Assembly: GCA_015179125.1 (NCBI GenBank) | Contig: WHVA01000027.1 | Span: forward strand, 62,001-126,000 | DNA length: 64,000 bases | Source: Gautieria morchelliformis | Lineage: Eukaryota > Basidiomycota > Agaricomycetes > Gomphales > Gomphaceae | Direction of reading: 5' to 3' | In this document: one piece after another, positions 11,443 to 22,616 of the stretch | Numbering within the stretch: the first letter of the stretch is position 1 | Layout of the letters: each line of letters opens with the position of its first letter | Notes under the pieces: model-generated | Databases searched by the model: none | The model's input: only the letters and a program-made list of their open reading frames with translations | What the model was told of the DNA's origin: nothing | Translations under genes and position numbers: made by a program

Positions 11443-12030
11443 CGAGTACTGTAGCCGCACGACCAGCTCAACGATATTTTGCGTGACGCAGAACTTCCAC
11501 CGGGACAATGGCTCAAGGGTCCATGTGATGCGTGACACACCCAATATGGCTCAGACAGACCGAGGCCGAAGATGGACCGCGAGGCAGGGGGATGTACAAA
11601 AGACAACCTAATCAGCTCTACAACAATTTGTTCTCCATGGTGCATCACATAAAAGCCACTGTAAAGCAGCTATTAAGTACTCCCTATATATCTTACCGTG
11701 ACGCAACCGACTGGACGAAGAGCTCAGAATTAAGCCACAGTGATGCGTTACAAGCGCCCAAAATGGCTCGGCTCAAGGGGTGCCGTGACGCGTGATTGAG
11801 GGTCGTACGGCTACAGTACTTATAGACATGTGCTTTCCCCACGCCCCGGGCTAGTCTCGAATTCGAAAGAGTGCTGCGCGAAACTTTTTCTCCTGTGGTA
11901 CATATACTTAGCAATCAATACAGTACTTATTTACTTTGTTGATGTAGTCTGTCACAGTGCCATCAAAGTGATGTGACAAGTAGTCACATTTTCTTGATGT
12001 ATTGGCCACGTGTGAAGGGTCGTCGCAACA

Positions 12031-12262
12031 TGTTGAACTTTCGGGACGGCACTTCGGTGCGCTAACATCAGCTAATGACGCGTTCGTAGGAGCAAGAGCC
12101 ACGAGCAGACAAGGGGAAGGGAACAAGGAGGGCAGAATGTACAATGATCTCCTTGTACATTGCAAGACAAAGGATCCCATTATAATTAGAATAATGTCTA
12201 TATATTTAAGGCAGCGACTTGCGTCGCTGCAAAGTATCGAATTCACTACACTATCTTATCTT
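12031..12262. mobile_element. Possible solo LTR in front of the broken BSP copy
   Basis: Extra DNA relative to unit B. It starts TGTTGAACTTTCGGG after a GCAACA, contains a TATATATTTAAGG box and just after it an 8-bp hairpin (arms GCAGCGAC / GTCGCTGC), and ends in a CACTACACTATCTTATC-type stretch, all usual for Copia LTRs. The right border is not sharp and no clear target duplication is seen, so the call is tentative. Confidence 0.4.
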
Positions 12263-12288
12263 AGCCGTGATTCGACCCTAGCCCGACT

Positions 12289-13297
12289 ATGCCGTCACCC
12301 GAGGGTCATTCGCGGACGAACGGTGTCGGTTTGAACTACCTCAAGTGTTTAGCCGCTTTCCGCGGCCCCCGTACCCGTCCTGCCGCCCAGCACCTGTGGC
12401 AGATCCCGAGATTATCCTTACGGGTGAAAGATTTGTCCAACCCTGGCGTGGCCACATTCTTCAAGAATATAAAGCCTTATGACGACATGAGAGCAGCGGT
12501 GCTCCGAGTACTGCAGTGCCTGTATTTGGTGGAGACGCAGCCTAGAAAGTGCGTTGGCTAGTCACATCTGTTCCAAAGGCTCACCATCTTGCTGGTCAGT
12601 ATTGCCTCTGTCACTCTTATTCTGCGAGACTTCGACGGCGTGGCAATTCACGCTCGGCCAATGAGGCAGACAAGGAAATCCACATTTCTACCCGGCATAT
12701 CCAAGGTATACATCTGGCGTGTCTTGCCGTCATTCTTATATAGTTATTGTGTACTCGACAGGATACGAAGCGCGCCTGGTGCGAAAAGAGATCCGGGGCG
12801 TTCTCACCCGTGAAATGGTTCATTGTTTCCAGGATAATGCTAAAGGAACTTGTCCCGGCGGCTTCGTAGAGGGAATAGCTGGTATGACGACTCGTGTTTT
12901 TACCTGTCATTTTACCCCGACCTTTTGTCATTCGCGAAATTCAGATTTTGTGCGTCTCAAGGCCTCTCTCGCCCCTCCGCACTGGAAGCGTAGTTTGCCA
13001 TCCAATAGCGATAACTGGGATACCGGATATGAGCGCACGGCCTTTTTCCTTGACTGGGTTGAGGTATGGCTTGCTTGTACTATTTCATGTCCTGCTGATC
13101 TTGCCGATGTCTACCGCCTGTTTCTTCAATGTGGCTCACATATCTCTAGAAAGAATTCGGTGCTGGGGCCGTTAGAGCGTTGAATGAGGGGATGCGCGAT
13201 ACCAAGTACGACAATGGCCGGGCATGGATGGATGTTACGGGAAAAAGTGCTGAGTATTTGTGGTCAGCTTACAAGAAGTGTGATTCTAATTTTACAA
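12289..13297 (+). pseudogene. Broken BSP-family metallopeptidase gene (copy A)
   Basis: Paralogue of the gene at 13929-14975 with the same exon plan. Exon 1 (MPSPEGHSRTNG to VETQPR) is open. Exon 2 (SVTLILRDFDGVA) lacks 7 nt compared with copy B and shifts frame before NEADKEIHISTRHIQ. Exon 3 carries REMVH where copy B has the zinc motif HEMVH. The remaining exons (DFVRLKASLAPPHWKR; FGAGAVRALNEGMRDTKYDNG) are readable. The shifted frame and the loss of the first zinc-binding histidine both indicate a dead peptidase. A 230-bp insertion sits in its upstream region. Confidence 0.75.
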
Positions 13298-13928
13298 GGT
13301 GCTCCAACATTTTCTCCCCACTTTTATGTCTAACGTACCACGGTACTGTAGCCACGGCCAATGGCTCAACGATATTTTGCGTTACGCGGAACTTCCACCG
13401 GGACAATGGCTCAAGGGTCCATGTGATGCGTGACACACCCAAAATGGCCGAGGCCGAAGATGGGCCGGGAGGCAAGGGGATGTACAAAAGACAACCTAAT
13501 CAGCTCTACAGCAATTTGTTCTGGATGGAGCATCACATAAAATCCACTGTAAAGCAGCTATTAAACCCTATATATCTTACCGTGACGCAACCGACTGGAT
13601 GAAGGCTCAGAAGCCACTGTGACCCGTTACAAGCAAACGCCGTGACGATAAAAGCAATAACGCAGCACGGCGTTAATTTAGAGTAGAGTCTTATCAACAT
13701 GTGCCTTTCCCACGCCCCCGGCTAGTCTCGAAGAGTCTTCGAAAGAGTGCTGCGCGAAACCTTTTCTCCTGTAGCAATCAGTACAGCACATACTTACTTT
13801 TGTTGATGTAGTCTGCCGTGTTTAATCCGAGTCAAAGTGATGTGACAAGTAGTCACATTTTCTTGATGCATTGGCCACGCCTGAAGGGATCGCAACAGTC
13901 GTCTGCCGTACAGCCTAGCCCGACATCT

Positions 13929-14975
13929 ATGCCGCCTGCATATGTACAGGGTGATTCGCGGACGAACGGCATTGGTTCAAACTACCAGCCAGAGTATTTG
14001 CCGCACCCAGCCGCAGTCCGCGACCCCTATGCCCGCCACAGTGGTGAAGCTGCCGCCCAGCACCCTTTGCGGACGTGGCAGATCCCCAGATTATCCTTAC
14101 GGGTGGAAGACTTGTCCAACCCTGGTGTGGCCATATTCTTCAAGAATATGCAGCCTTATGAGGACATGAGAGCAGCGGTGCTCCAGGTACTGCAGTGCCT
14201 GTATTTGGTGGAGACGCAGCCTAGAAAGTGCGTTCAATGGATAGTCGCATCTGTTCCAAAGGCTCACCATCTTGCTGGTCAGTATTGCCTCTGTCACTCT
14301 TATTCTGCGAGACTTCGACGGCGTGGCACATACACATGGTAGCGCGGCCAATGACGCAGACAAGGAAATCCACTTCTCTACCCGGCATATCCAAGGTATA
14401 CCTCTGGCGTGTCTTACCGTCATTCATATGTGGTTATGGTCTACTCGACAGGATCCGAAGCGCGGGCGCGACACGAGATCCTGGGCGTTCTCACCCATGA
14501 AATGGTTCATTGTTTCCAGTATAATGCTAAAGGAACTTGTCCCGGCGGCTTCGTAGAGGGAATAGCTGGTATGACGACTCGTGTTTTTACCTGTCATTTT
14601 ACCCCGACCTTTTTTTCATTCACGAAATTCAGATTTTGTGCGTCTCCGGGCTTCCCTCAACCCTCCGCACTGGAAGCGTAGTTTGCCATCCAATAGTGAT
14701 AATTGGGATGCCGGATATGAGCGCACGGCCTTTTTCCTTGACTGGGTTGAGGTATGGCCTGCTTGTACTATTTCATGTCCTGCTGATCTCGTCTATGTCT
14801 ACCGCCTGTTTCTTCAATGTGGCTCACGTATCTCTAGCAACAATTCGGTGCCGGGGTCGTTAGAGCGTTGAATGAAGGGATGCGCAATACCAAGTACGAC
14901 AACGGCCGGGTGTGGAGGGATGTTACGGGACAAAGTGTTGAGCATCTGTGGTCGGCTTACAAGATGTCTTTCTAA
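13929..14975 (+). CDS. Basic secretory protein (BSP)-family putative metallopeptidase (copy B)
   Basis: Five exons (13929-14227, 14283-14395, 14452-14568, 14633-14751, 14838-14975) join with GT-AG introns into 261 residues without a stop. Hallmarks of the plant/fungal BSP peptidase family: SVTLILRDFDGVAHTHGS, KEIHFSTRHIQ, the zinc motif HEMVHCFQYN, then GTCPGGFVEGIADFVRLRA, NPPHWKR, DNWDAGYERTAFFLDWVE, and the end FGAGVVRALNEGMRNTKYD. HEMVH fits HExxH, two histidine ligands and a catalytic glutamate. No signal peptide is seen at MPPAYVQGDSRTNG, so it may act inside the cell or be exported by another route. An in-frame ATG upstream (13818) would add 37 residues without a family match. Confidence 0.8.
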
Positions 14976-15025
14976 GTCTACCAGGTGCTCCAACATTTTC
15001 CTCCTCCTTTTATGTCTAACGCACC

Positions 15026-16262
15026 AACCGGCAGGGCGTATTCACCTGGAAGCACTAACGCAGCACGACGTTAATTTATAATGATGGCAAGTATGATACC
15101 TGTTTGTTTTGATATTTATCCATGTGGCATCGAATGCTTGTGCACGACACAACTGATATGTTGAGTTACCCCTCGAGCATTCATGTCGTTTTGACCCTGT
15201 CTAGTCTGCGTGAATAGTTGTTATTCAATCCTTGCTGACAGTTCAAGTTGCTGTCAGCCTGTCACAAGTGACAATCACTCGGTAACAATATATGCAGAGA
15301 TTCGTAAGTATACCTCGATTGGAGAACCTTCCATACACTGGACACGAGAATCATCCTGGTGGCTATCCCCTCTGTCCTTATCTCAACATATGGTATTTTC
15401 CTTCGTTCCCGTGCTACAGTCAGATGAGATCAATATTTCGATGCGTTCAAAGCCGTTACCCTTTGTCATATGCTTTCAATGGACCTGGACCCGCAATGCT
15501 TATCACAATACCCAAATGTACGCATGCGTTAGCTCGCGAAGCTAAATGAATCCGCAGAGTCTCCATAGGTTGACGTGAGGCGGAGGTGCCTAAGTACACC
15601 CTCGATCCTGTTTCTGTTTTTTTTTTTTTGGGGGGGGGGCTAAGATAGAGTCAACTTTTTTTTCACCTAGAACAGCTTAGTGTAACACTGACGTTCACAA
15701 AGTCCCATTGATGGTTGAACGTAATCGTGACGGTCTGGCAGCAAAAACATACGCAACATCGATCAGGCCAACCTGAAGGAATACTACGACAGAGATAAGC
15801 CCCTTCCCCCTGTTTTAACTCTTCCGCCAGTGTCAGGTAAATTACTGGTATGAGTAGCTTAAGGGCGTTTGCGGATGTTGCCAGGGGATAGCTGCTGGTT
15901 AACCAGGCTGGTTTATTTCGACCCACACTACCCTCTTTGCGAGCTCCAACTAACTCGCAGGTCCTTGTCACAGACCGTCTTGGGAAGGAGTCTGGAATCA
16001 AGCCCGGTCGCTTTTGGCAGCATTTGACTGGGTCTAAAGGGCCAGAGTGCGTCAAATTCATAGAAGCTCAACCTCTCATCTTAATACGTGATACAGTCAC
16101 CTCACCTCGAGCACGTGTCAGTGAGTGCAGGTTTGCATTTAATCCTCGACTGTGACTCCTCTCCTTGTGTTCTGGCTCCATCATGGAGCCTCACGAGTCT
16201 TGTAATATTCGAAAGCTTTGGTATGGCCCATAATCGGCGTATGTGTTTTTCCTCAGCTAACT
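15026..16262. other. Intergenic; homopolymer tract, no recognised gene
   Basis: Open frames at 15210-15545 (+) and 15663-16061 (-) show no family motif. A T13-G10 tract lies at 15617-15639. The unlocated first exon of the DUF7923-CCCH gene may be in the last few hundred bases. Confidence 0.4.
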
Positions 16263-18073
16263 TGAAATAGGAGAAACCTGGCTGATCAAAGGTATACAAA
16301 TCACTGTGACCGAAGATAAGTGTGCATCTGAGTGGTTTACCAGAGAAAGTCTCCTTGCAGACCAGGATCGTGAGTCTTTACCGTACCCCAGACCTATTCC
16401 CTCCACCAATTAATGATCACTCCCGATAGAAATTTTCCAAAGTGTCATAGACAGGAATGAAAAACTCGAAGAAGAGGTCGCCGAACTAAGGCGTGATCTG
16501 TATGTATGGAAGAAAGCCTACGCGGAATGCGTAGCGGCATCCGAGCAATCGGTGGAGGAGATGACTATGCTAAAAGCCAGAGTATCTCATCTTGACTGCC
16601 TTAAGGTGAGGCGAGGCAAACATGCGCGCACACGGTTGACGGCTAACCCCTACGTGTATTCCAGGATCAGAGTCCAATAGTGCTCGGTCTAATTGATGGG
16701 GATGGAAATATATTTCGAAAGGAACTGCTGGAGCTTGGCCTTCAGGGTGGCCGCCTGGCTGCACAGTTGCTCACAGACCGTATCTTAGGTTATCAGCAGC
16801 GACAAGACCAGAGCGGGGGTCGATTTCAGCTTTGGGTGTATATCTTTCTCAACATGAAGGGACTTCAGCAGACACTCGTTGCGAGCAACGTCTGCAATCA
16901 GGACGCCTTTGAGGCGTTTGTGACCGGCTTTAACCAGGCTAATCCACGGTTCACTATTAATGACGTACACGCGGGTAAAGAAGCTGCTGATGTGAAGATC
17001 AAGGGTGAGTGTATATCACAACCTTTATTAGTCTTGACCCATACTCATCACTCGCTCAGAATACCTCTTGAGTTACGCTCGCTTCACTCATACGTCCAAG
17101 ATCTTCTTTGGAGGTATCGTTCGTTAGTCTCGTAGAATCGTTCTCGATTATCCTGATACAGTTGGAACAGGGGGACACGATAACGGCTACCTTCACACGC
17201 TTACTGAACTTCAAAGTGAAAGACTCCTGGATAAAATTGTGCTGCTGAAAGGCTACAAGAGAGTAGCGGCAGAACTACAGACCCTGCTCCTTCCGACTCT
17301 CGAAATCGAGTCTCTCTTTATGCCAGAGAAACTCTCCGTAGCCAAATGGTCAAATGGCTGTAATCAGCATGCCTCTCCCGCGTGGACGGTGAAGGAAAGT
17401 CCAGCTGCCCTATCATACTCTAAGGTAGCTTCGAGTGGCGTGGAATATTTTGGTAAACAAAGCAATATATCCATCAGTACCCCAGCAGGCTTGCGTCGCC
17501 CAAATCCTCACCTGGTCAGTGTTCTCGCCTGTATCTTGATCTTGCCTTTCGTTCTTCCCATTAATTATTTGTTCGCAGGAACTACACAAGAGTATGTTTG
17601 ACAAATTCGGTTCAATAGTCTTACAACAAATTGCCTAGATGTTCCGCCCCCCTGCAATCTCTTTTATCTCGCACAATATTGTATCAATGGCGTATGACTT
17701 ACTGTTTCCAACGCAGAGAGGATCCGACTCACAGTCAGACTTATTCTAGGATAATTGCCAGTACGCTCATGATTATATTCTGAGTCCAGAGCAGTACGAT
17801 ATGCTGCGCGTAAATGCCAAGAAAGCACCTTGTCCAGCCGTGAAGAAAGGTGCGAGATAATTGGACGGTCTCTGTGATAATCTGAATGCATTTGGTAGAC
17901 CTGCCGTGCGCACTTGGTGACAACTGTCCGTTGGGGCACAAGTGCCCCTCTGGCCCCGAATGCCTGTATTTTTCCCGTGGAAAATGTTTTTTCAAAGGAG
18001 GTAAATTTCTCCTATCTTGCATGCCAGGAAAGAGCCCAACCTTGTTACAGCGACAATGCATGTTTTCGATTGA
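16263..18073 (+). CDS. DUF7923-type protein with two CCCH zinc fingers (5' exon not resolved)
   Basis: Exons read in order: GETWLIKGIQITVTED to ESLLADQD; a coiled-coil exon (IFQSVIDRNEKLEEEVAEL); the DUF7923 core starting IVLGLIDGDGNIF with LWVYIFLNMKGL, FNQANPRFTINDV and KEAADVKIK; then EYLLSYARF to KIFFGG; GHDNGYLHTLTELQ to DKIVLLKGYKRVAAEL and LPTLEIESLFMPEKL; and finally the zinc fingers CNLFYLAQYCINGDNCQYAH and CPAVKKDLPCALGDNCPLGH, both spaced C-x8-C-x5-C-x3-H, then GPECLYFSRGKCFFKG. With a last intron at 18001-18050 the protein ends ATMHVFD at 18073; reading through gives a stop at 18083. IDGDGNIF with conserved acidic residues resembles NYN/PIN nucleases, so RNA cleavage is an inference. 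The first exon upstream of 16263 was not identified. Confidence 0.75.
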
Positions 18074-18430
18074 CGAGCACTAGGAGATCTCTTTCAGACT
18101 CGGACCTGTAAGGTGCGTCTAGCTTGAAGGTAACCAGGAGCCATTATGTACAACTTTGGGTGGGTCACTATTGACTCAGCTCAGGATGCATCCTTGCAGC
18201 ACTTGTGTTTTATTCTGCACCGTACATGTCAGTGATATAAAACCATGTTGAAATATACACGGTCAGACCCTACTGAAAACATTAACTGATCAATGTTCCT
18301 TTTATATTCACCTGGCATCCGCGGTCGCCAGGTAATAATATATACAGCAGAAGTACCCTTAATCAAGCTTAGGTGAAATATTGAAATGAAGATGCCTCCG
18401 ATCACGTTAAGCTAGCCAGATACTTCTTAT
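18074..18430. other. Convergent intergenic region
   Basis: Between two convergent stop codons (plus gene ending 18073, minus gene ending 18431). No further coding signal. Confidence 0.6.
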
Positions 18431-21400
18431 CTATGAAGTGCCAACAGGCACGCTAGATGTCCGAGCCTCCAATAACAACTCTAGCTTAACCAACGTCCGG
18501 GTTAACATTAAAGCACCACCCGCCGTCAACCGGGGAACAGCGCGGTCGCTCGCCATGGCTTGCTCATCACTAACCTCACCCACCCCACTCTTGTCAATAA
18601 GGGCACGTGCGGCCCGAATCACAGTCTGCAGCCGTCCGCGTTCATAGTAGAGCCAGTTGATTTCAGATTCGAGACCTTGAAGAGGAATCTCCAGCGCGCG
18701 GCGAACGAAACCACGTGACAAAACGTATGCCTTCTCGCTATATAGCCGGCTGTTAACGAGACCTTCCTGTGTATTTCGGAGTTTCTCGTATGCTGGTTCA
18801 CAAAACCATCTGATATGAAAAGATGGTAAGATACGAAAATATTGCAAGTAAGAGACAAATCATACGGTTCCTTCACGAGAACTACGAGACGTCAGTATAT
18901 CATCAGAACGTTGAACACGAAAAGCGTACCTAAACCCTGTATTGAAACAAAAGCTTGTAACAAGGATGATCGTGCTGCACTCCAAGACTCATTGCGATCT
19001 CCCGCCCAGGTTCCCAGGATGGAAAGACAGACCTTGCCCTCTTCGTATAAATTTGGGTTGACTCGTCCGTTGCCATTCGTCCAACTGAGGAAGTGAGCTT
19101 GAGGTGGTGTCTGTGGAAAATCAGAGTCTAGCAGCCAATCAATAACGAATGGCTGAAACGACATGGTCAACAATACGCTGTCTATATAGGTAGAAGATCA
19201 TACCGCATCCTCGTATGGAGTGTTCTCCGGGCCAATAATAAGACACCGCAAAAGATCTGCCCTATCCTCGTATGCCCGCACAAGGATCGATTCTAAAACG
19301 AACACGTAACAGATATAGCGAGCGATGAGGAAAACAAGTGTGATCGCATACCTGGCAAGCTACTCTTCAATACGCGGTACTCCTTATTCAACCGTGCCAT
19401 GAATGCCTTTGTCGTTTGCGCATGTTTTGAGGCATAAAACGCATGGTCGACCGGGGCTTCTGGGAGAACGAGGAAACGCTGCCAAGGACCGTCTTCATCT
19501 TCCATAGAGATGTCTTTGGCCTTTTTCGCGGCGATATCAATCTCCGTTGGCGATCGTACCCCAGACGAAGGCCCCGAGGAAGCCTCCATTTTAGTAGGTA
19601 TAGAAGGCATGCCGACATTCAATGGAGGCGCCACCGTTTCAGGCGGTCCTGTAGCCTCATCAATGTCCATCCCGTCATCACGATGCGCTCCGGAATCGAG
19701 ATCAGTCCCGGTATCCATATTTAAGGCCACGTCCGCTGCTGTCGAATTCATGTCATCGCCGCCCTCCTCAACGTCCTCCCACTCGTCACCGCTCTCGAGC
19801 TCTCCATTATATCGCTCCCAAGCACCTCCGCCTCCACCCTCGTACCGAATTTCGACATCCCCATCTTCGTCACCCTCATAATACCCATCTGAATACTCGT
19901 CTCCCCACATGTCAGCCATCGCGTTGTCCATGCCGTCTTGTAAACGCGTGATACGCTCTAAGGGAACAATGGCGACCTTTGTGTTGGCCAGGGCAACTTG
20001 GACTCGACCATCTATACACAGCTGAACATGGAAAGCCATTAGCCACCATTACTGGTTGAAAATGCTTGGCAGCCTCACATCAGTGACTTCTCCGAACCAA
20101 TCAATTCCGTCATCGGCGGTGATCTTCCTCACTCTGCCATCCAATTCCCGCCCCGCCGACTCTGGGGTTCCCCGCGCCTTCGCAATCGATTGCCCAATAT
20201 TATGTAATTCACCTCTCCACCCACTGATTACTGTGGTTCCATCCGGCTTATCCTCAACCGTCGGAATCTCCCTCACCCACCCCTCAAGTTCTCCGATCCT
20301 CGGCACGCGGGGCAGCTCGGCGCCGTTAGTGGTCCCCTCGGGATGCACGAATACGAAGTCGCCTCTCCGCACCCCGAAGCTATCAAGTTGCTGTTCCTGT
20401 GGTGAACCGTCCGTTGCTGTCGTCCCGTGAGGGTCCAATTCAAGGACACTGACGAGTTCGGTTGTGTCATCGTCTCGGTAACGTATCAACGCCGTGCGAG
20501 CAGAAGCGTTTACAGTTTGGACAACGGCAACCCGCTTCGAATCTTCGGTCTTATGCAGCACGTAATCACCTGGCCTTTGGACGCGTCAGACTGGGGTGAT
20601 GACGATTGGGGGTCAACCTACCAGCAATCGTACTCGTCGACATTAAGATAGGGAATGAGAGACTTGGCATCAACTCTCCTCTCCTTCGTGCCATCTTGCC
20701 ACAATACCGTTACGAACGTTCGTGTCATTTTGACCACAAGGGTAGAGACGGATACTAGACCGCCGTCCACGCCTTCCTTACCATGGACCGAAGGTGACAC
20801 GCCATGGGCGAGAGCGTATAAATGATCGCGCAGCGTAAATTTCTCACCGACGCGGGCCTTTCCATCTGATTGACTTCGTATGAGTCGCAAATGCGAGAGC
20901 TCGGGACCTGAAAAGAACTGGGGAGGGCGTGTGCGCATTGCTGCTACAGACTTGTCCAACTGTGCGCATTCTGAACACTTTGCTGGAGGTCAAATATAAG
21001 GGTGAGAGCTCACGGATTGATTTATGGCCATCCATGTGACAGCTACGGCGGTCGGTCTGATGTTGAGTACGGTATCTTGCGGAGACGGACGAGGATTGTT
21101 CCTCATAAGAGATGTGAGAAAAGAAGCTGGGGGCTCAGGGGGAAGCACGTCCTAAGTGACCATATTAGAACTCATACAGGGCAGGTGAGAAGGTTGGCAC
21201 TAACAGGGCCTCGATCTCCCACTTGCAGTCTCCCTCCTAGCTGAGGCACGCGTACAAGACCGCCGCCACCGAGTTGCACTATAGCTTCATCGAAAATCTT
21301 TGTATATATTAACCATGCGTACCAATTACAGAGAGACATGCATTCATACCTCTTCAATCTATAATTCAAAGTGAGAAGGACGCGTGTTTATCGTCAGATA

Positions 21401-21982
21401 GAGAAGTCCCTCACCTGACCTATCCAGTCATCCAGAACTACGAAGTCCCCAACGAAAATTTCATTGGCAGGCTCGAGGACAGACGATGGGTGCCATTCGG
21501 GGAGCGGGGCACCAGTCACAGCGTGCTCAAGCTTTCCTTCGATGTCGCACGATATGATAACGCCGGCCTCGACAGCTTGCAGATCGCGTTTGCACACGTC
21601 TCCAGGCTGGAAAAGTCTGTCTACCAGCGCAAAATGGGATTCCGGAAGTATTTCACGCGAGTGATCTGGGAAGAAGCTGACGCCGACTTCCCCAGGCTGC
21701 AAAGGTCGTAGGAGGGGGTCGAGCGAATGGGGTATGGGAGGATAATCTTCAGAGTCATGCCAGCACCTCTAGTGGCATGAGTTGAATGATGACCATCTAA
21801 TTATGTTATTTTGGACAGGAAACGTACTAAGACCACACCAAAGCCAAACGGAGGCAGTATTCTACGAACCACGTCCTCTTGAAAAAACTAGTATTCTCTT
21901 GTCAGTTTGTCTGTGAGAGCAAAGCTTAGCGTAACCCGCGTATCGTACTCACTTTGCTAGGCTGGCGTGGCGTGGAGGTCAT
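18431..21982 (-). CDS. UBE2O-type E2/E3 hybrid ubiquitin-conjugating enzyme
   Basis: Starts [10 protein letters not shown] (21953-21982), then [20 protein letters not shown] (21828-21887), [11 protein letters not shown] and the SH3-like region [39 protein letters not shown]. It continues over many short exons: [20 protein letters not shown] to [23 protein letters not shown] to [27 protein letters not shown] to [21 protein letters not shown]; and an acidic stretch. The C-terminal UBC fold has [36 protein letters not shown] and [18 protein letters not shown], whose cysteine is the expected catalytic residue, ending with [10 protein letters not shown] and [19 protein letters not shown]2O enzymes act as E2 and E3 in one chain and in animals ubiquitinate orphan or basic proteins. 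Junctions inspected keep frame. Very sure of family. Confidence 0.92.
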
Positions 21983-22616
21983 GGTGAGTAAAAAGCGGGG
22001 GTAGGAACGACGCCCACAATATTACACGCCAGTAGCGCTAGCACAAAAACGTGCTGTTCCTATTATAGTTCACTTCTCTGGAAATTGCAGAACTGGAACA
22101 AGTCCAATTGTATTAAGCATCTTCAAGCGAAACACAAATGACGGGCCGAACTAGTTCTTACAAATCGGATACGTTCGATATCGATTGGCACAAATCCATG
22201 CAAAATGATTTATACTATCCCTCAAGATATTACTCACAGATCGCACCAACATATCAAAGTACTGAGGTACAATAAGAGAAAGGAAGGGTGTAGCACCGAG
22301 GATTTTCGGCTGGTGAAGATTCATCGGGCATACTTAAGTTGAGCAATAAACTCCACCGAACCGGCAGTGACTCGTGGCCAGGCGGGAAGGAAAAAATCGC
22401 TTCGTCATAGCGATAGGGAGAGCCCTGGGTATCTAGGGAAAGAGAAAGGAAAAGCGAGTGTCACGTGTCTATGACGAACGGGGAGGGCAGGGCTGGCTGA
22501 TGAGGGTGCGTGAGTACAGATGCGATCAAATGCAACGAGCGAACGGGGAATGGAGTCCCAAGGAGACTGGAGGAAGGGCGTAATGGTCATGGCGAAGAGG
22601 ATGGACAGTTGACACA
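21983..22616. other. Intergenic between two minus-strand genes
   Basis: Holds the promoter side of the UBE2O gene and the 3' side of the GH16 gene. No coding motif seen. Confidence 0.6.

Larger units (their letters stand above)
11443..15025 (+). repeat. Tandem duplication of the BSP-peptidase segment
   Basis: Unit A 11443-13342 and unit B 13343-15025 align over their full length: both begin with a GTACTGTAGCC / CTCAACGATATTTTGCG block, pass a shared CTTGATG-ATTGGCCACG upstream stretch, contain one BSP gene and end GTGCTCCAACATTTTC. Unit A has about 230 bp more, located before its gene. Confidence 0.8.

Noticed and set aside
15210-15545. Open frame of 111 codons as a gene
   Set aside because: No recognisable motif, ambiguous second frame over the same stretch, and no supporting exon structure.
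15617-15639. T13-G10 tract as a polyadenylation or retrotransposition scar
   Set aside because: No element border or target duplication next to it; could also be a sequencing-difficult homopolymer.
18001-18083. Alternative end of the DUF7923-CCCH protein reading through the last intron (…CMFSIDEH)
   Set aside because: The spliced version gives FKGATMH, closer to the family's usual end after the second finger; kept only as an alternative.
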